NCBI RefSeq assembly: GCF_900182915.1
Contig: NZ_FXUG01000001.1
Location: forward strand, 558,001-622,000
Source: Neorhodopirellula lusitana
Lineage (GTDB): Bacteria; Planctomycetota; Planctomycetia; Pirellulales; Pirellulaceae
DNA: 64,000 bases
Direction of reading: 5' to 3'
The notes below the pieces were generated by a model. It ran no database searches. It worked only from the letters and a program-made list of their open reading frames with translations, and was not told the origin of the DNA. Position numbers and translations under genes: made by a program. This document shows, in pieces, positions 1-7,587 of this stretch (within the stretch, counting starts at the first letter, position 1; every line of letters begins with the position of its first letter).

Positions 1-4
1 CAAA

Positions 5-78
5 AGCCAGCGGCGGGATTTGAACCCGCAACCCTCGCATTACGAATGCGATGCTCTGCCAATTGAAGCTACGCTGGC
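5..78 (-). tRNA. tRNA-Thr (anticodon CGU)
   Basis: Read on the minus strand this folds as a complete cloverleaf. The acceptor stem GCCAGCG pairs with CGCTGGC. The anticodon stem TCGCA/TGCGA encloses the loop TTCGTAA, which gives anticodon CGT and decodes ACG (Thr). The T arm contains the usual GGTTCAAATCC-type loop. The discriminator base is T and no CCA is encoded; the next bases are TTTG. It points away from ppdK, so the 220 bp between them holds two divergent upstream regions. Confidence 0.93.
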
Positions 79-203
79 GACCACCGCAAAAGAATATCTG
101 CCACGCCCAGAAATCGTCAAGGTGTGAAGGCGATGAAGCCGACACCGAAAGCTTCGGGACCGAGAATACCGGTAAATCTAGTACGTATTAACGAAGCGAC
201 TGA

Positions 204-232
204 TTGACCTTTTTGAGGCAGGCAAATACGCT
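204..232 (+). promoter_or_regulatory. candidate sigma70-type promoter for ppdK
   Basis: TTGACC (204-209) and TACGCT (227-232) are separated by 17 bp, and both lie 70-100 bp ahead of the ppdK start. The -35 box is a good match and the -10 is mediocre. This rests on motif similarity only, and planctomycete promoters are poorly conserved. Confidence 0.3.
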
Positions 233-300
233 TTGCGGCAATTCCCGTTAATCGAACACTAATCTGACTCAACGAACCCCCACAGGGACACTACTCGACG

Positions 301-2988
301 ATGGCTAAGTCTAAGAAAGCTTCCGCTAGTAAATCCGCCAAGATGGTCTACTACTTCGGTCAGACCAAAACCGAAGGCAAAGGTAAAGCAAAGGCACTCC
401 TTGGTGGTAAAGGACTGAACCTCGCTGAGATGACCTCGATCGGTCTTCCAGTGCCTCCAGGATTCACAATCACCACCGAAGTTTGCGACGGTTACTACAA
501 AAACGGCGAGAAATTGCCTGCTGGCTTGATGGATGAAATCCAAAAAGCCGTCGTTACGCTGGAAGAAGAACTCGACAAGAAGTTCGGCGACGACGACAAC
601 CCGTTGCTCGTCAGCGTCCGATCCGGTGCCGCTGTGTCGATGCCCGGAATGATGAACACGATTCTGAACCTGGGATTGAACGACGTTTCGACCGAAGGTT
701 TGGCAAAAGCGACTAAGAACGAGCGTTTCGCATACGACGCCTATCGCCGCTTGATCAACATGTACGGCGACGTGGTCAAGGGCTTGGCTCACCACGATTT
801 CGAAGTTGCCTTCGATAAGGTGAAGAAAAAATACAAGGTCACCGAAGACACCGAAGTGCCAGCCGAAGGCTTGAAAGAGCTTTGCGAAGCTTACAAAGCT
901 GTTTACAAGAAGGGCACCGGCGAAGACTTCCCACAGGATCCTGTCTTCCAACTGCAGCTTGCTGTCGAAGCTGTGTTCGGATCATGGAACGCCGATCGTG
1001 CGATCTCTTATCGCCGCATCGAATCCGCCAAGGGCAACACCGAGATCGGGAACCTGATCGGCACCGCTGTCAACGTTCAAGCCATGGTCTACGGCAACAT
1101 GGGCGATGACTCGGGAACGGGCGTTGGTTTCACACGTGACCCCAACACCGGACAAAACAAGTTCTACGGTGAATTCCTGATCAATGCTCAGGGTGAAGAC
1201 GTGGTCGCCGGTATCCGCACCCCATCACCCGTTTCGGAAATGGGCAAGTGGGACAAGGCTGCTCACAAAGAGCTGATGGAGATCAAGAAGACACTCGAAA
1301 CGCATTACAAAGAAATGCAAGACATCGAGTTCACGATCGAAAAGGGCAAGCTGTTCATGCTGCAAACCCGTACCGGCAAGCGAAATGGTATCGCTGCGGT
1401 TAAGATCGCTTGCGACATGGTCAAAGAAGGCCTGATCACTGAGAAGGACGCCGTTCTACGCGTTCCTGCTTCGGACTTGACTCACTGCTTGCTGCCTTCG
1501 TTCAAGCCTACTGCTCGTAACGCTGCTGACGTTCTTTGCCGTGGTCTGAATGCCTCGCCAGGAGCCGCTGTTGGTAAGTTGGCTTTCACCGCCCATGACG
1601 CTCGCGAGCGATTTGAGCTGGGTGAAAACGTGATCTTGGTTCGTCGCGAAACCAGTCCTGAAGACGTCGAAGGTATGTCCGCCGCTGTTGGTATTTTGAC
1701 CAGCACCGGTGGTGCGACCAGTCACGCCGCCGTGGTTGCTCGCGGTTGGGGCAAGTGCTGTGTTGCCGGTGCAAGCGACGTGGAAATCAACGAAAAAGCC
1801 AAGACAATCGTCGTCAACGGCCGCAAGTTCACCGCCAAGGACACCATCAGCCTCGACGGGACAACCGGCGAAGTGATGGCCGGTGAAGTTGAAACTCAAG
1901 AACCTAAGCTTTCCGGCGACTTCGCCAAGCTGATGGTGTGGGCCGACAAGTACCGCACGATGGGCATTCGCACCAACGCGGATTCGCCAGCGGACGCCAA
2001 GCGTGCTCGCGCTTTCGGTGCGGAAGGTATTGGCCTTTGCCGTACCGAGCACATGTTCTTTGAAGCCGATCGTATCATCCACATCCGTGCGATGATCCTG
2101 GCTGACGCCGAGGACGATCGTCGCGCTGCACTGAAGAAGTTGCTTCCTTTCCAACGGAAAGATTTCGAAGGCATCTTCAAGGCAATGGCTGGATGCCCCG
2201 TGACCGTTCGTTTGCTGGATCCACCACTTCACGAATTCTTACCACACGAAGCTGCCGCTCAAAAAGAGATGGCTGCCGAGTTGGGTGTGAAGCCAGCTGA
2301 AATCAAAAAACGCAGCGAAGCCCTGCACGAATCCAACCCAATGTTGGGTCACCGTGGTTGCCGTTTGAGCGTGACCTACCCAGAAATTCTGGAAATGCAG
2401 GTCCAAGCGATCGTGGAAGCTTCGATCAACTGTGCCAAGAAGAAGATCGACGCTCAGCCTGAGATCATGATCCCCTTGGTCGGTACTGCTGCTGAACTTC
2501 GCATTCTTCGCGAAAAGGTCGAAGAAACGATCGCGAAGACCGTTGCAGCCAAGAAGTTCGAAGGCAAGCTGAACATCTTGATCGGTACCATGATCGAGAT
2601 CCCACGTGCTTGTTTGACTGCGAACGAAGTCGCTGAATACGCTGACTTCTTCAGCTTCGGAACCAATGACTTGACGCAAATGACGTTCGGTTACAGCCGT
2701 GACGATGTTGGTGGATTCCTGCCCGATTACATCGAGCACAAGATCGTTCCAGTTGACCCGTTCCAGTCGCTTGACCAAACCGGTGTTGGCCAATTGGTCG
2801 ATATGGGGGTTGCCAAGGGCCGTAGCGTGAAGGGCAAGTTGAAGGTTGGTATTTGTGGCGAACACGGTGGCGACCCCGCTTCGATCGACTTCTGCAACCG
2901 AGCTGGCCTGGACTACGTCTCGTGCAGCCCGTTCCGCGTGCCGATCGCTCGTCTTGCAGCCGCACAAGCTGCTCTGAGCCAAAAGTAG
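301..2988 (+). CDS. ppdK: pyruvate, phosphate dikinase
   Basis: Interconverts pyruvate, ATP and phosphate with PEP, AMP and pyrophosphate in the cytoplasm, at the glycolysis/gluconeogenesis node. At 895 aa it has the full family length. The N-terminal ATP-grasp region carries GGKGLNLAEM near residue 35 and SVRSGAAVSMPGMM near 100. The central phosphohistidine domain has GGATSHAAVVARG near 470-482, with the swivelling His at about 475. The C-terminal PEP/pyruvate TIM barrel has GTNDLTQM and ends with CGEHGGDP, the catalytic Cys lying near 852. The first 14 residues are a Lys/Ser-rich leader ahead of the conserved start. The gene stands alone, with a candidate promoter upstream and a strong terminator downstream. 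No frameshift or missing key residue was seen. Confidence 0.97.
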   Translation: MAKSKKASASKSAKMVYYFGQTKTEGKGKAKALLGGKGLNLAEMTSIGLPVPPGFTITTEVCDGYYKNGEKLPAGLMDEIQKAVVTLEEELDKKFGDDDNPLLVSVRSGAAVSMPGMMNTILNLGLNDVSTEGLAKATKNERFAYDAYRRLINMYGDVVKGLAHHDFEVAFDKVKKKYKVTEDTEVPAEGLKELCEAYKAVYKKGTGEDFPQDPVFQLQLAVEAVFGSWNADRAISYRRIESAKGNTEIGNLIGTAVNVQAMVYGNMGDDSGTGVGFTRDPNTGQNKFYGEFLINAQGEDVVAGIRTPSPVSEMGKWDKAAHKELMEIKKTLETHYKEMQDIEFTIEKGKLFMLQTRTGKRNGIAAVKIACDMVKEGLITEKDAVLRVPASDLTHCLLPSFKPTARNAADVLCRGLNASPGAAVGKLAFTAHDARERFELGENVILVRRETSPEDVEGMSAAVGILTSTGGATSHAAVVARGWGKCCVAGASDVEINEKAKTIVVNGRKFTAKDTISLDGTTGEVMAGEVETQEPKLSGDFAKLMVWADKYRTMGIRTNADSPADAKRARAFGAEGIGLCRTEHMFFEADRIIHIRAMILADAEDDRRAALKKLLPFQRKDFEGIFKAMAGCPVTVRLLDPPLHEFLPHEAAAQKEMAAELGVKPAEIKKRSEALHESNPMLGHRGCRLSVTYPEILEMQVQAIVEASINCAKKKIDAQPEIMIPLVGTAAELRILREKVEETIAKTVAAKKFEGKLNILIGTMIEIPRACLTANEVAEYADFFSFGTNDLTQMTFGYSRDDVGGFLPDYIEHKIVPVDPFQSLDQTGVGQLVDMGVAKGRSVKGKLKVGICGEHGGDPASIDFCNRAGLDYVSCSPFRVPIARLAAAQAALSQK

Positions 2989-3079
2989 TTATTGGCTTTG
3001 GGGAGCCGGGGGCATCGACCGACCGCTATGGGTTGGTGGCCTGACCTCGGCTTCGCCTGAGTCCTTACTTTGTATTGCT

Positions 3080-3119
3080 AACAACCCGTTCGCGTCCCAT
3101 CGCGAGCGGGTTGTTTTTT
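3080..3119 (+). terminator. rho-independent terminator of ppdK
   Basis: A 15-bp stem (AACAACCCGTTCGCG, 3080-3094, with CGCGAGCGGGTTGTT, 3101-3115, one G-T pair) has a 6-nt loop and runs into six T residues (3114-3119). It lies about 90 bp after the ppdK stop and ahead of the next gene. Confidence 0.9.
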
Positions 3120-3207
3120 GTTAAGCTAAGCACGCTTTGCTGAAGCTGGCTCGCCATGCCGCGAGCATTCGACGCACCTCTCCACTGATCCCCAAAACAA
3201 AATAGCC

Positions 3208-3543
3208 ATGTCTGATATTCACGCGCGTTACAACGAAGTTGAAAAGCTGATCGACGATGAAAAGTTCGAGGAAGCGATCGTCGGTTTGACTGGGGTCGTG
3301 GCCGAAGACGATACGTTCGTTCTGGCTCACCTCGCGCTTGCTCGTGTTTACACCAAGACCGAGCAGCATGATCTTGCAATCCAGCATGGGGAAAAGGCTT
3401 GTCAGCTTGAGCCTGATGATGCGTTCAATTTCACCGCCATGAGCGTCACCTACCAGCGAGCCTGGGCGGGAACGCAAAAGCAGGAATACATCACCAAGGC
3501 GGAAGACGCGATGGCTCGCGCGCAACAACTCAACGCGATGTAG
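3208..3543 (+). CDS. small TPR-repeat protein
   Basis: A 111-aa protein made almost entirely of tetratricopeptide-type helices. Examples are the stretch EEAIVGLTGVVAEDDTFVLA and the later LAIQHGEKACQLEPDDAF, both with the W/LAY..A....P-like spacing of TPRs. There is no signal peptide or membrane segment, so it is a likely cytoplasmic adaptor. The stop is only 5 bp before the next start, so it probably heads the cofactor operon that follows. A scaffolding role for those enzymes is inferred from position only; TPRs give no enzymatic function. Confidence 0.8.
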   Translation: MSDIHARYNEVEKLIDDEKFEEAIVGLTGVVAEDDTFVLAHLALARVYTKTEQHDLAIQHGEKACQLEPDDAFNFTAMSVTYQRAWAGTQKQEYITKAEDAMARAQQLNAM

Positions 3544-3548
3544 TTGAG

Positions 3549-4703
3549 GTGGCCGGCTCCACTGGATTCCCCGGCGATCGGGGTGACGCTGGTCACGATG
3601 CCAGCCCTACGGATGCGAGTCGTGCTACTGGTTCCAGTGCAGTGGCCAGTGATCACGTTGCGGGGAATGTCGAAGCTGGTTCGGTGATTGGCGTCGATAT
3701 CGGTGGCGCGAACCTGAAATATTCGACTTCCGATGGACGCTGTTTTGAGTGTTCGTTTGAAATGTGGAAACGCTGGCAATGCTTGAGAGACCAGTTGGCC
3801 AGCGACCTTCGCCAGTTCAGCGAATGCTGGCAAACGGGTGAGACGCCGAGGCTCGCTGTGACTATGACTGGCGAGCTGGCCGATTGTTTTGACAGTCGTC
3901 GAGAAGGTGTTCGGTTTATCGTCGATGCTGTTGTTGCATCGCTCCCCGCCGCTGGGTTGAGTGAAGCCCGTTTCTATTCAACGAGTGGCTGTTTTCTTGC
4001 AGCGGAATCCGCCAAGGATGGCTGGGAACACGTGGCCGCTTCGAACTGGCACGCGTTGGCAAGTTGTTTCGCGACGCGAGGCTTTTCTGATTCGCTGTTG
4101 ATCGATGTGGGCTCGACCACGGCGGATGTGATTGCGATTCGAAACGGTACGCTCGCGACGGAGGCCAAAACCGATTTCGAGAGATTGCGTGATCAGTCGT
4201 TGGTGTATGTCGGCTGTCGCCGGACACCGGTTTGTAGCCTGGTTTCCGCTTTGCGTTTTCGTGGTAGCGAAGTTGCCGTGATGCGAGAGGTGTTTGCGAC
4301 CGTCGGTGACGCGAGGCTGTTGTTGGGTGAGCAGGCGGAGGGTTCGCAGGACTGTTTTACTGCGGATGGGAAGCCGTCCACTCGCGCGCACGCCAGGGTG
4401 CGGATGGCTCGAATGATTGGTCTGGATCATGACGAGTTGACTGATAGCGAATCGCTGGATTTGGCGAAACAGGTCCGGATGGCGGCCAGTCGTATCATCG
4501 GTGAAGCGGTTTCTCGATGGTGTGATGGAAACGAATCGGCTTGGGTGCTTAGCGGGCACGGGCAAGACATGGTGGAAGTGCCCGCAAGTGTAGTGAGCGT
4601 GGATTTGCGAACGGAGTTGCCGGCGGGCATATCGCGAGTGGCGCCGGCATGGGCGGTTGCAGAATTGTTGCAGCTGAATTTGCGTAAGGGATCGGCGAGG
4701 TAG
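3549..4703 (+). CDS. H4MPT/methanofuran-linked hydantoinase/oxoprolinase-fold protein (MfnF-like)
   Basis: A 384-aa member of the ASKHA-fold group annotated as H4MPT-linked C1-transfer pathway protein. Archaeal relatives (MfnF) join the aminomethylfuran diphosphate and glutamyl-tyramine halves of methanofuran. Visible here are VIGVDIGGANLKYS (about residues 46-60) and LIDVGSTTADVI near 180, the two glycine-rich phosphate-binding turns of actin/hexokinase-type folds, then CRRTPVCSLV near 223. The GTG start at 3549 follows the TPR stop by 5 bp. The first 45 residues are Ala/Ser/Gly-rich and not family-like, so a later start (for example GTG at 3684, just before IGVDIGGAN) is possible. Family assignment is from motifs; the exact substrate is inferred. 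Confidence 0.8.
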   Translation: MAGSTGFPGDRGDAGHDASPTDASRATGSSAVASDHVAGNVEAGSVIGVDIGGANLKYSTSDGRCFECSFEMWKRWQCLRDQLASDLRQFSECWQTGETPRLAVTMTGELADCFDSRREGVRFIVDAVVASLPAAGLSEARFYSTSGCFLAAESAKDGWEHVAASNWHALASCFATRGFSDSLLIDVGSTTADVIAIRNGTLATEAKTDFERLRDQSLVYVGCRRTPVCSLVSALRFRGSEVAVMREVFATVGDARLLLGEQAEGSQDCFTADGKPSTRAHARVRMARMIGLDHDELTDSESLDLAKQVRMAASRIIGEAVSRWCDGNESAWVLSGHGQDMVEVPASVVSVDLRTELPAGISRVAPAWAVAELLQLNLRKGSAR

Positions 4704-4720
4704 TTGTGAGGCAACGTTCA

Positions 4721-5464
4721 ATGCGTGTGCGAGTGCTCAAGATCGGCGGGAGCTTGCTCGAGCGGCCTACCCTGTTAGATGACTTGGCGAAGTGGAATGG
4801 CGAAGCGAAGTGGAATGGCGATGGCGATGGCGATGGCGAGATAGTGCCTGACGTGACGATCGCGATCGTTGGCGGTGGTCAGATGATCGAGGCGATGCGG
4901 TGTTGGGATCGTTTGCGGCCTGGCGATCCGGTTGAGGTGCATTGGCGATGCATCGAGATGCTGCGGTTCTCCTTCGAGGCGATTCGTGATGCGATGCGGT
5001 CGCATCCTGGTTGGAAAGGTTTCGAGTCCATCGAAACGGTTGAGCATTGGAATCGCTTCCTGGGTAGCTTGCATGCGGATGGCTTGCAAACGGGCGGCCT
5101 GCAAACGGGCGGCTTGCAAACGCGTGGGAAGCGTTTTGTGTTGCTGAGTGTGCCAGCGGCCTACCATCGTCAGTTGTCTGGGGCGTCGTCCGAGTCCCTG
5201 CCACTGCCCGAAGACTGGCGGACGACCTCCGATGCGATCGCGATCGGATTGGCGAATCAGATGCGTGAGCTGTCGCGTTCGTGTGCAGCTAGCAGGAGTT
5301 TGTCCGTTCAGTGTGTCCTGCTGAAGTCATGCAAGGTTCCCCCCGAATGGTCGTTGGCGTCGTTGGTGCAGGCTGGGATTGTGGACCCGGCATGCGGGGA
5401 TTTTGCCGATTCGGGCATTAATTTGGATGTATGTTCCCTGCCGCTGACGGGGGCGATAAATTGA
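4721..5464 (+). CDS. amino acid kinase-family protein (MfnE-like, H4MPT/methanofuran cluster)
   Basis: A 247-aa protein beginning VRVLKIGGSLLE, the N-terminal nucleotide-binding KxGGS signature of the aspartate/glutamate/uridylate kinase superfamily. VTIAIVGGGQMIEAMRCWD follows near residue 50 as the second glycine-rich loop. Archaeal MfnE, of the same superfamily, phosphorylates aminomethylfuran phosphate, and MfnE- and MfnF-type genes travel together, as here. I chose ATG 4721 because GAGG lies 9 bp upstream; a GTG at 4706 would add five residues. Two in-frame short tandem repeats interrupt the fold: GDG units near residue 30 and LQTGG units near 120. They look like slippage-generated insertions in loops. 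Kinase activity is inferred. Confidence 0.75.
   Translation: MRVRVLKIGGSLLERPTLLDDLAKWNGEAKWNGDGDGDGEIVPDVTIAIVGGGQMIEAMRCWDRLRPGDPVEVHWRCIEMLRFSFEAIRDAMRSHPGWKGFESIETVEHWNRFLGSLHADGLQTGGLQTGGLQTRGKRFVLLSVPAAYHRQLSGASSESLPLPEDWRTTSDAIAIGLANQMRELSRSCAASRSLSVQCVLLKSCKVPPEWSLASLVQAGIVDPACGDFADSGINLDVCSLPLTGAIN
4787..4840 (+). repeat. in-frame short repeat (GAAGTGGAATGGC, then GGCGAT hexamers)
   Basis: The segment GGCGAAGTGGAAT is present twice and is followed by three GGCGAT hexamers and a GGCGAG. All are in frame and encode WNGEAKWNGDGDGDGE. They sit in a loop after the first strand-helix of the kinase fold. Confidence 0.85.
5069..5128 (+). repeat. four tandem 15-bp in-frame units inside the MfnE-like kinase gene
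   Basis: Units start at 5069, 5084, 5099 and 5114. The middle two are TTGCAAACGGGCGGC and CTGCAAACGGGCGGC; the outer two are diverged. They encode LHADG, LQTGG, LQTGG and LQTRG. The period is exactly five codons, so copy-number change keeps the frame. Confidence 0.9.
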
Positions 5465-5645
5465 TCATTGCGGTGGCGTTGGAGCGGTAGTCCGCGTTTT
5501 GGGGGGTGATAGTTTTGCCTCTGCAGCGTTGCACCTTGCTCTATGCCTCGTTGGCGGTCAAACTGACTCCGAACTTTCTGGCATTGGCACTACGCGCGTC
5601 TGCTCGTGGCCGATCCCTGTTTCTCATTTTCTGTACGACCCGAAT

Positions 5646-6020
5646 ATGTCGAAGACACTTGTCGATTGTGGCAATTGTGGCCCTGATTTCAATTCCATTC
5701 GCAAAATGGTGAACGCCAATTTTGAGGCCACCGTTGTGCAGACCCATGGTGCTGAAGACACGTTGCAGATGTTGAAGTCGCGCAAGGTCGATTTGGTAAC
5801 GATCAATCGTAAGTTGGATCGCGATTACAGTGACGGGCTGGAAATCATTCGCGCGATTAAGGCGGATCCGGAAGTGAAGGATGTGCCCGTGATGTTGGTT
5901 ACCAACTACGATGAACATCAGCAAACGGCAGTCGAAGAGGGCGCAAAATACGGTTTCGGGAAACTCGAAATCGGAAACGCCGAGACTGTTGAAAAATTGA
6001 AACCCTTTCTTGCAGGCTAG
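5646..6020 (+). CDS. degenerate receiver (CheY-like) domain protein
   Basis: A 124-aa single-domain protein beginning at ATG 5646 (MSKTLVDCGNCGPDF). It shows receiver-like alternation: VDLVTINRKLDRDYSDGLEIIRAI, then VPVMLVTNYDEHQQTAVEEGAKYGFGK. These resemble the beta3 phosphoacceptor loop and beta4-beta5 of response regulators, but the residue expected as the phosphorylated Asp lies in VTINRKLD, and the acidic pocket DD at beta1 is replaced by VDCG. It may therefore be a phosphorylation-independent receiver. A longer frame opens at 5499, but that extension has no family character. It overlaps panD by 11 bp or lies 4 bp before it, depending on the panD start, so the two are cotranscribed within the cofactor cluster. 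Its role is unknown. Confidence 0.65.
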   Translation: MSKTLVDCGNCGPDFNSIRKMVNANFEATVVQTHGAEDTLQMLKSRKVDLVTINRKLDRDYSDGLEIIRAIKADPEVKDVPVMLVTNYDEHQQTAVEEGAKYGFGKLEIGNAETVEKLKPFLAG

Positions 6021-6537
6021 CGAATTGGACTCTCCATACCGAAAGCTGTTAGCGGCTAAAATTCATCGAGCCACCGTGACCGGGGCCGATGTGAATTACG
6101 AAGGCAGTATGACCGTGCCGCCGGAGTTGTTGGCGGCTGCTGGTATTTCCGTTTACGAATCGCTGCACGTCTGGAACGTCACCCGTGGATCGCGGTTGGA
6201 GACATACGCGATTGAGGGATTGCCGGGCTCGCACGACATTTGCGCCAACGGAGCTGCCGCTCACCTGATTCGTCCCGGCGATCATGTGATTTTGGCTGCC
6301 TACGCGATGGTGCCCGAGGCGGACGCCAAGTCGCACAAGCCAAAGCTGATTTTCGTCAACGAGAAAAACGAAATCTCGCACACGGGACCTGAGATTCCAG
6401 GACCCCAAATCCCGACGGGGCCGCGCGGTGGTGATTCGGCGTCTTCAACGGATGCTTCGAAGTCAGGTGAAACGCCGGATGTGGATGGTTTCCAGATTGC
6501 AGCGGCAAAGCAGCACGCTTTTGCTGATGAGTGCTAA
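6010..6537 (+). CDS. panD: aspartate 1-decarboxylase (PanD)
   Basis: Pyruvoyl enzyme that converts L-aspartate to beta-alanine for pantothenate/CoA. The core matches the family: KLLAAKIHRATVT, then YEGSMT with the self-cleavage site Gly32-Ser33 that generates the pyruvoyl group, NVTRGSRLETYAI, NGAAAHLIRPGDHVI and KPKLIFVNEKNE. Typical PanD has about 115-130 residues; here a C-terminal extension of about 45 residues rich in P, G, S and T follows the core. The start is uncertain between TTG 6010 and TTG 6025, both non-ATG. It sits at the end of the H4MPT/methanofuran-like cluster. Whether that is chance, or beta-alanine or another decarboxylation feeds the cofactor, cannot be told from sequence. 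Confidence 0.92.
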   Translation: MQASELDSPYRKLLAAKIHRATVTGADVNYEGSMTVPPELLAAAGISVYESLHVWNVTRGSRLETYAIEGLPGSHDICANGAAAHLIRPGDHVILAAYAMVPEADAKSHKPKLIFVNEKNEISHTGPEIPGPQIPTGPRGGDSASSTDASKSGETPDVDGFQIAAAKQHAFADEC

Positions 6538-6721
6538 ACGAGGGAGCGTACTCTGGCACGCCGGCTCCACTGAATCGGCTTGGATCCTTTGGTCTTAAAA
6601 TGCTGTGCAGCAAAAATTTTCAGGGTCGCGTCTCTGTCTCCTGTGCAGCGTTCAACTGCAGCGTCTAGTTATGTCGACAAATCTCACGCGAACCGAATTA
6701 TGTTAAGAGCAGGGACGTACG

Positions 6722-7378
6722 ATGTCTAAGAATTTGCCGCTGATGGAGGGTTTGCCACGGGCCCAGTTGCCAACCGATGAACCGCTGATTTTGGCGAGCG
6801 GATCGCCACGCCGTGCTGAGCTTTTGAAGGCGGCGGGATATGAATTCCAGATCCAGCCGGCTGTGGACTCAGCGGAATGCGGGATTTGCAGTCGAGAAAC
6901 CGCTCCCGAGATGGTGGCTCGTTTGGCGTTTCAAAAAGCGGTCGATGTCGTTCAGAAGAACCGGCGTGGCTTGATATTGGCAGCCGACACGCTAGCCGCT
7001 TGCCAAGGAAAGATACTGGGCAAGCCTGACAATCGTGAGCACGCAGAATCGATGCTGCGGTTGTTAAGTGGGCGCGATCATGACGTTTACACAGGCGTGT
7101 GCTTGTGGTCAGCGGGAACGCAGCGGTGCTATGTCGATGTGGTTCGTTCGCGGTTGAAGATGCAGTCACTGTCCGAAGAAATGCTGCAGGACTATCTCGA
7201 CTCCGCACTGTGGGATGGGAAGGCGGGGGCTTTTGGCTACCAAGACGGAAATGATTGGATAGAAGTGGTCGGTCAGGACAGTGAAAGCAACGTAGTTGGA
7301 CTGCCAATGGAACGTTTGGCGGAATTGTTGGAAAAGTTTGATTCATTGGCCGACAAGGTACAAAAGGAAGTTCGGTAA
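6722..7378 (+). CDS. maf: Maf-family nucleoside triphosphate pyrophosphatase
   Basis: A 218-aa house-cleaning enzyme of the Maf/YhdE-YceF family that hydrolyses non-canonical or canonical NTPs. It carries LILASGSPRRAELL (residues 22-35), the phosphate-binding signature; LILAADTLAACQGKILGKP near 80-98, with the catalytic Asp; LSGRDHDVYTGVCL; and DGKAGAFGYQ near 160. A run of 20 residues precedes the conserved start. Cytoplasmic. It is followed by a repeat-containing intergenic stretch, so it is probably monocistronic. Confidence 0.93.
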   Translation: MSKNLPLMEGLPRAQLPTDEPLILASGSPRRAELLKAAGYEFQIQPAVDSAECGICSRETAPEMVARLAFQKAVDVVQKNRRGLILAADTLAACQGKILGKPDNREHAESMLRLLSGRDHDVYTGVCLWSAGTQRCYVDVVRSRLKMQSLSEEMLQDYLDSALWDGKAGAFGYQDGNDWIEVVGQDSESNVVGLPMERLAELLEKFDSLADKVQKEVR

Positions 7379-7410
7379 GCTAGCTGCGTAATTTGCTATT
7401 TGCTTGTTGG

Positions 7411-7507
7411 GCAGGGTGTTCTTGGATGCAGGGTGCCGCAGGGTGTTCTCGTATGCGCAGGGTGCCCTTGTATGCACGGTGCCTTGATATGCACAGTGCG
7501 CTCGTAT
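7411..7507. repeat. degenerate 17-bp tandem repeat between maf and the DUF1573 gene
   Basis: Units such as GCAGGGTGTTCTTGGAT, GCAGGGTGTTCTCGTAT, GCAGGGTGCCCTTGTAT, GCACGGTGCCTTGATAT and GCACAGTGCGCTCGTAT follow one another, with one truncated 10-bp unit. No coding frame fits. It has no CRISPR-like spacers. Confidence 0.85.
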
Positions 7508-7587
7508 GTTGGGCAGGGTGGATCGTGTCATTCTCTCGGTTAAACACTCGCCTTAAACTCGATTGACTGGAGACGGTAACTTTTGCC

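Noticed and set aside
7411-7507. CRISPR-like array
   Set aside because: Units follow each other without unique spacers and are only 17 bp long, so it is a plain tandem repeat.
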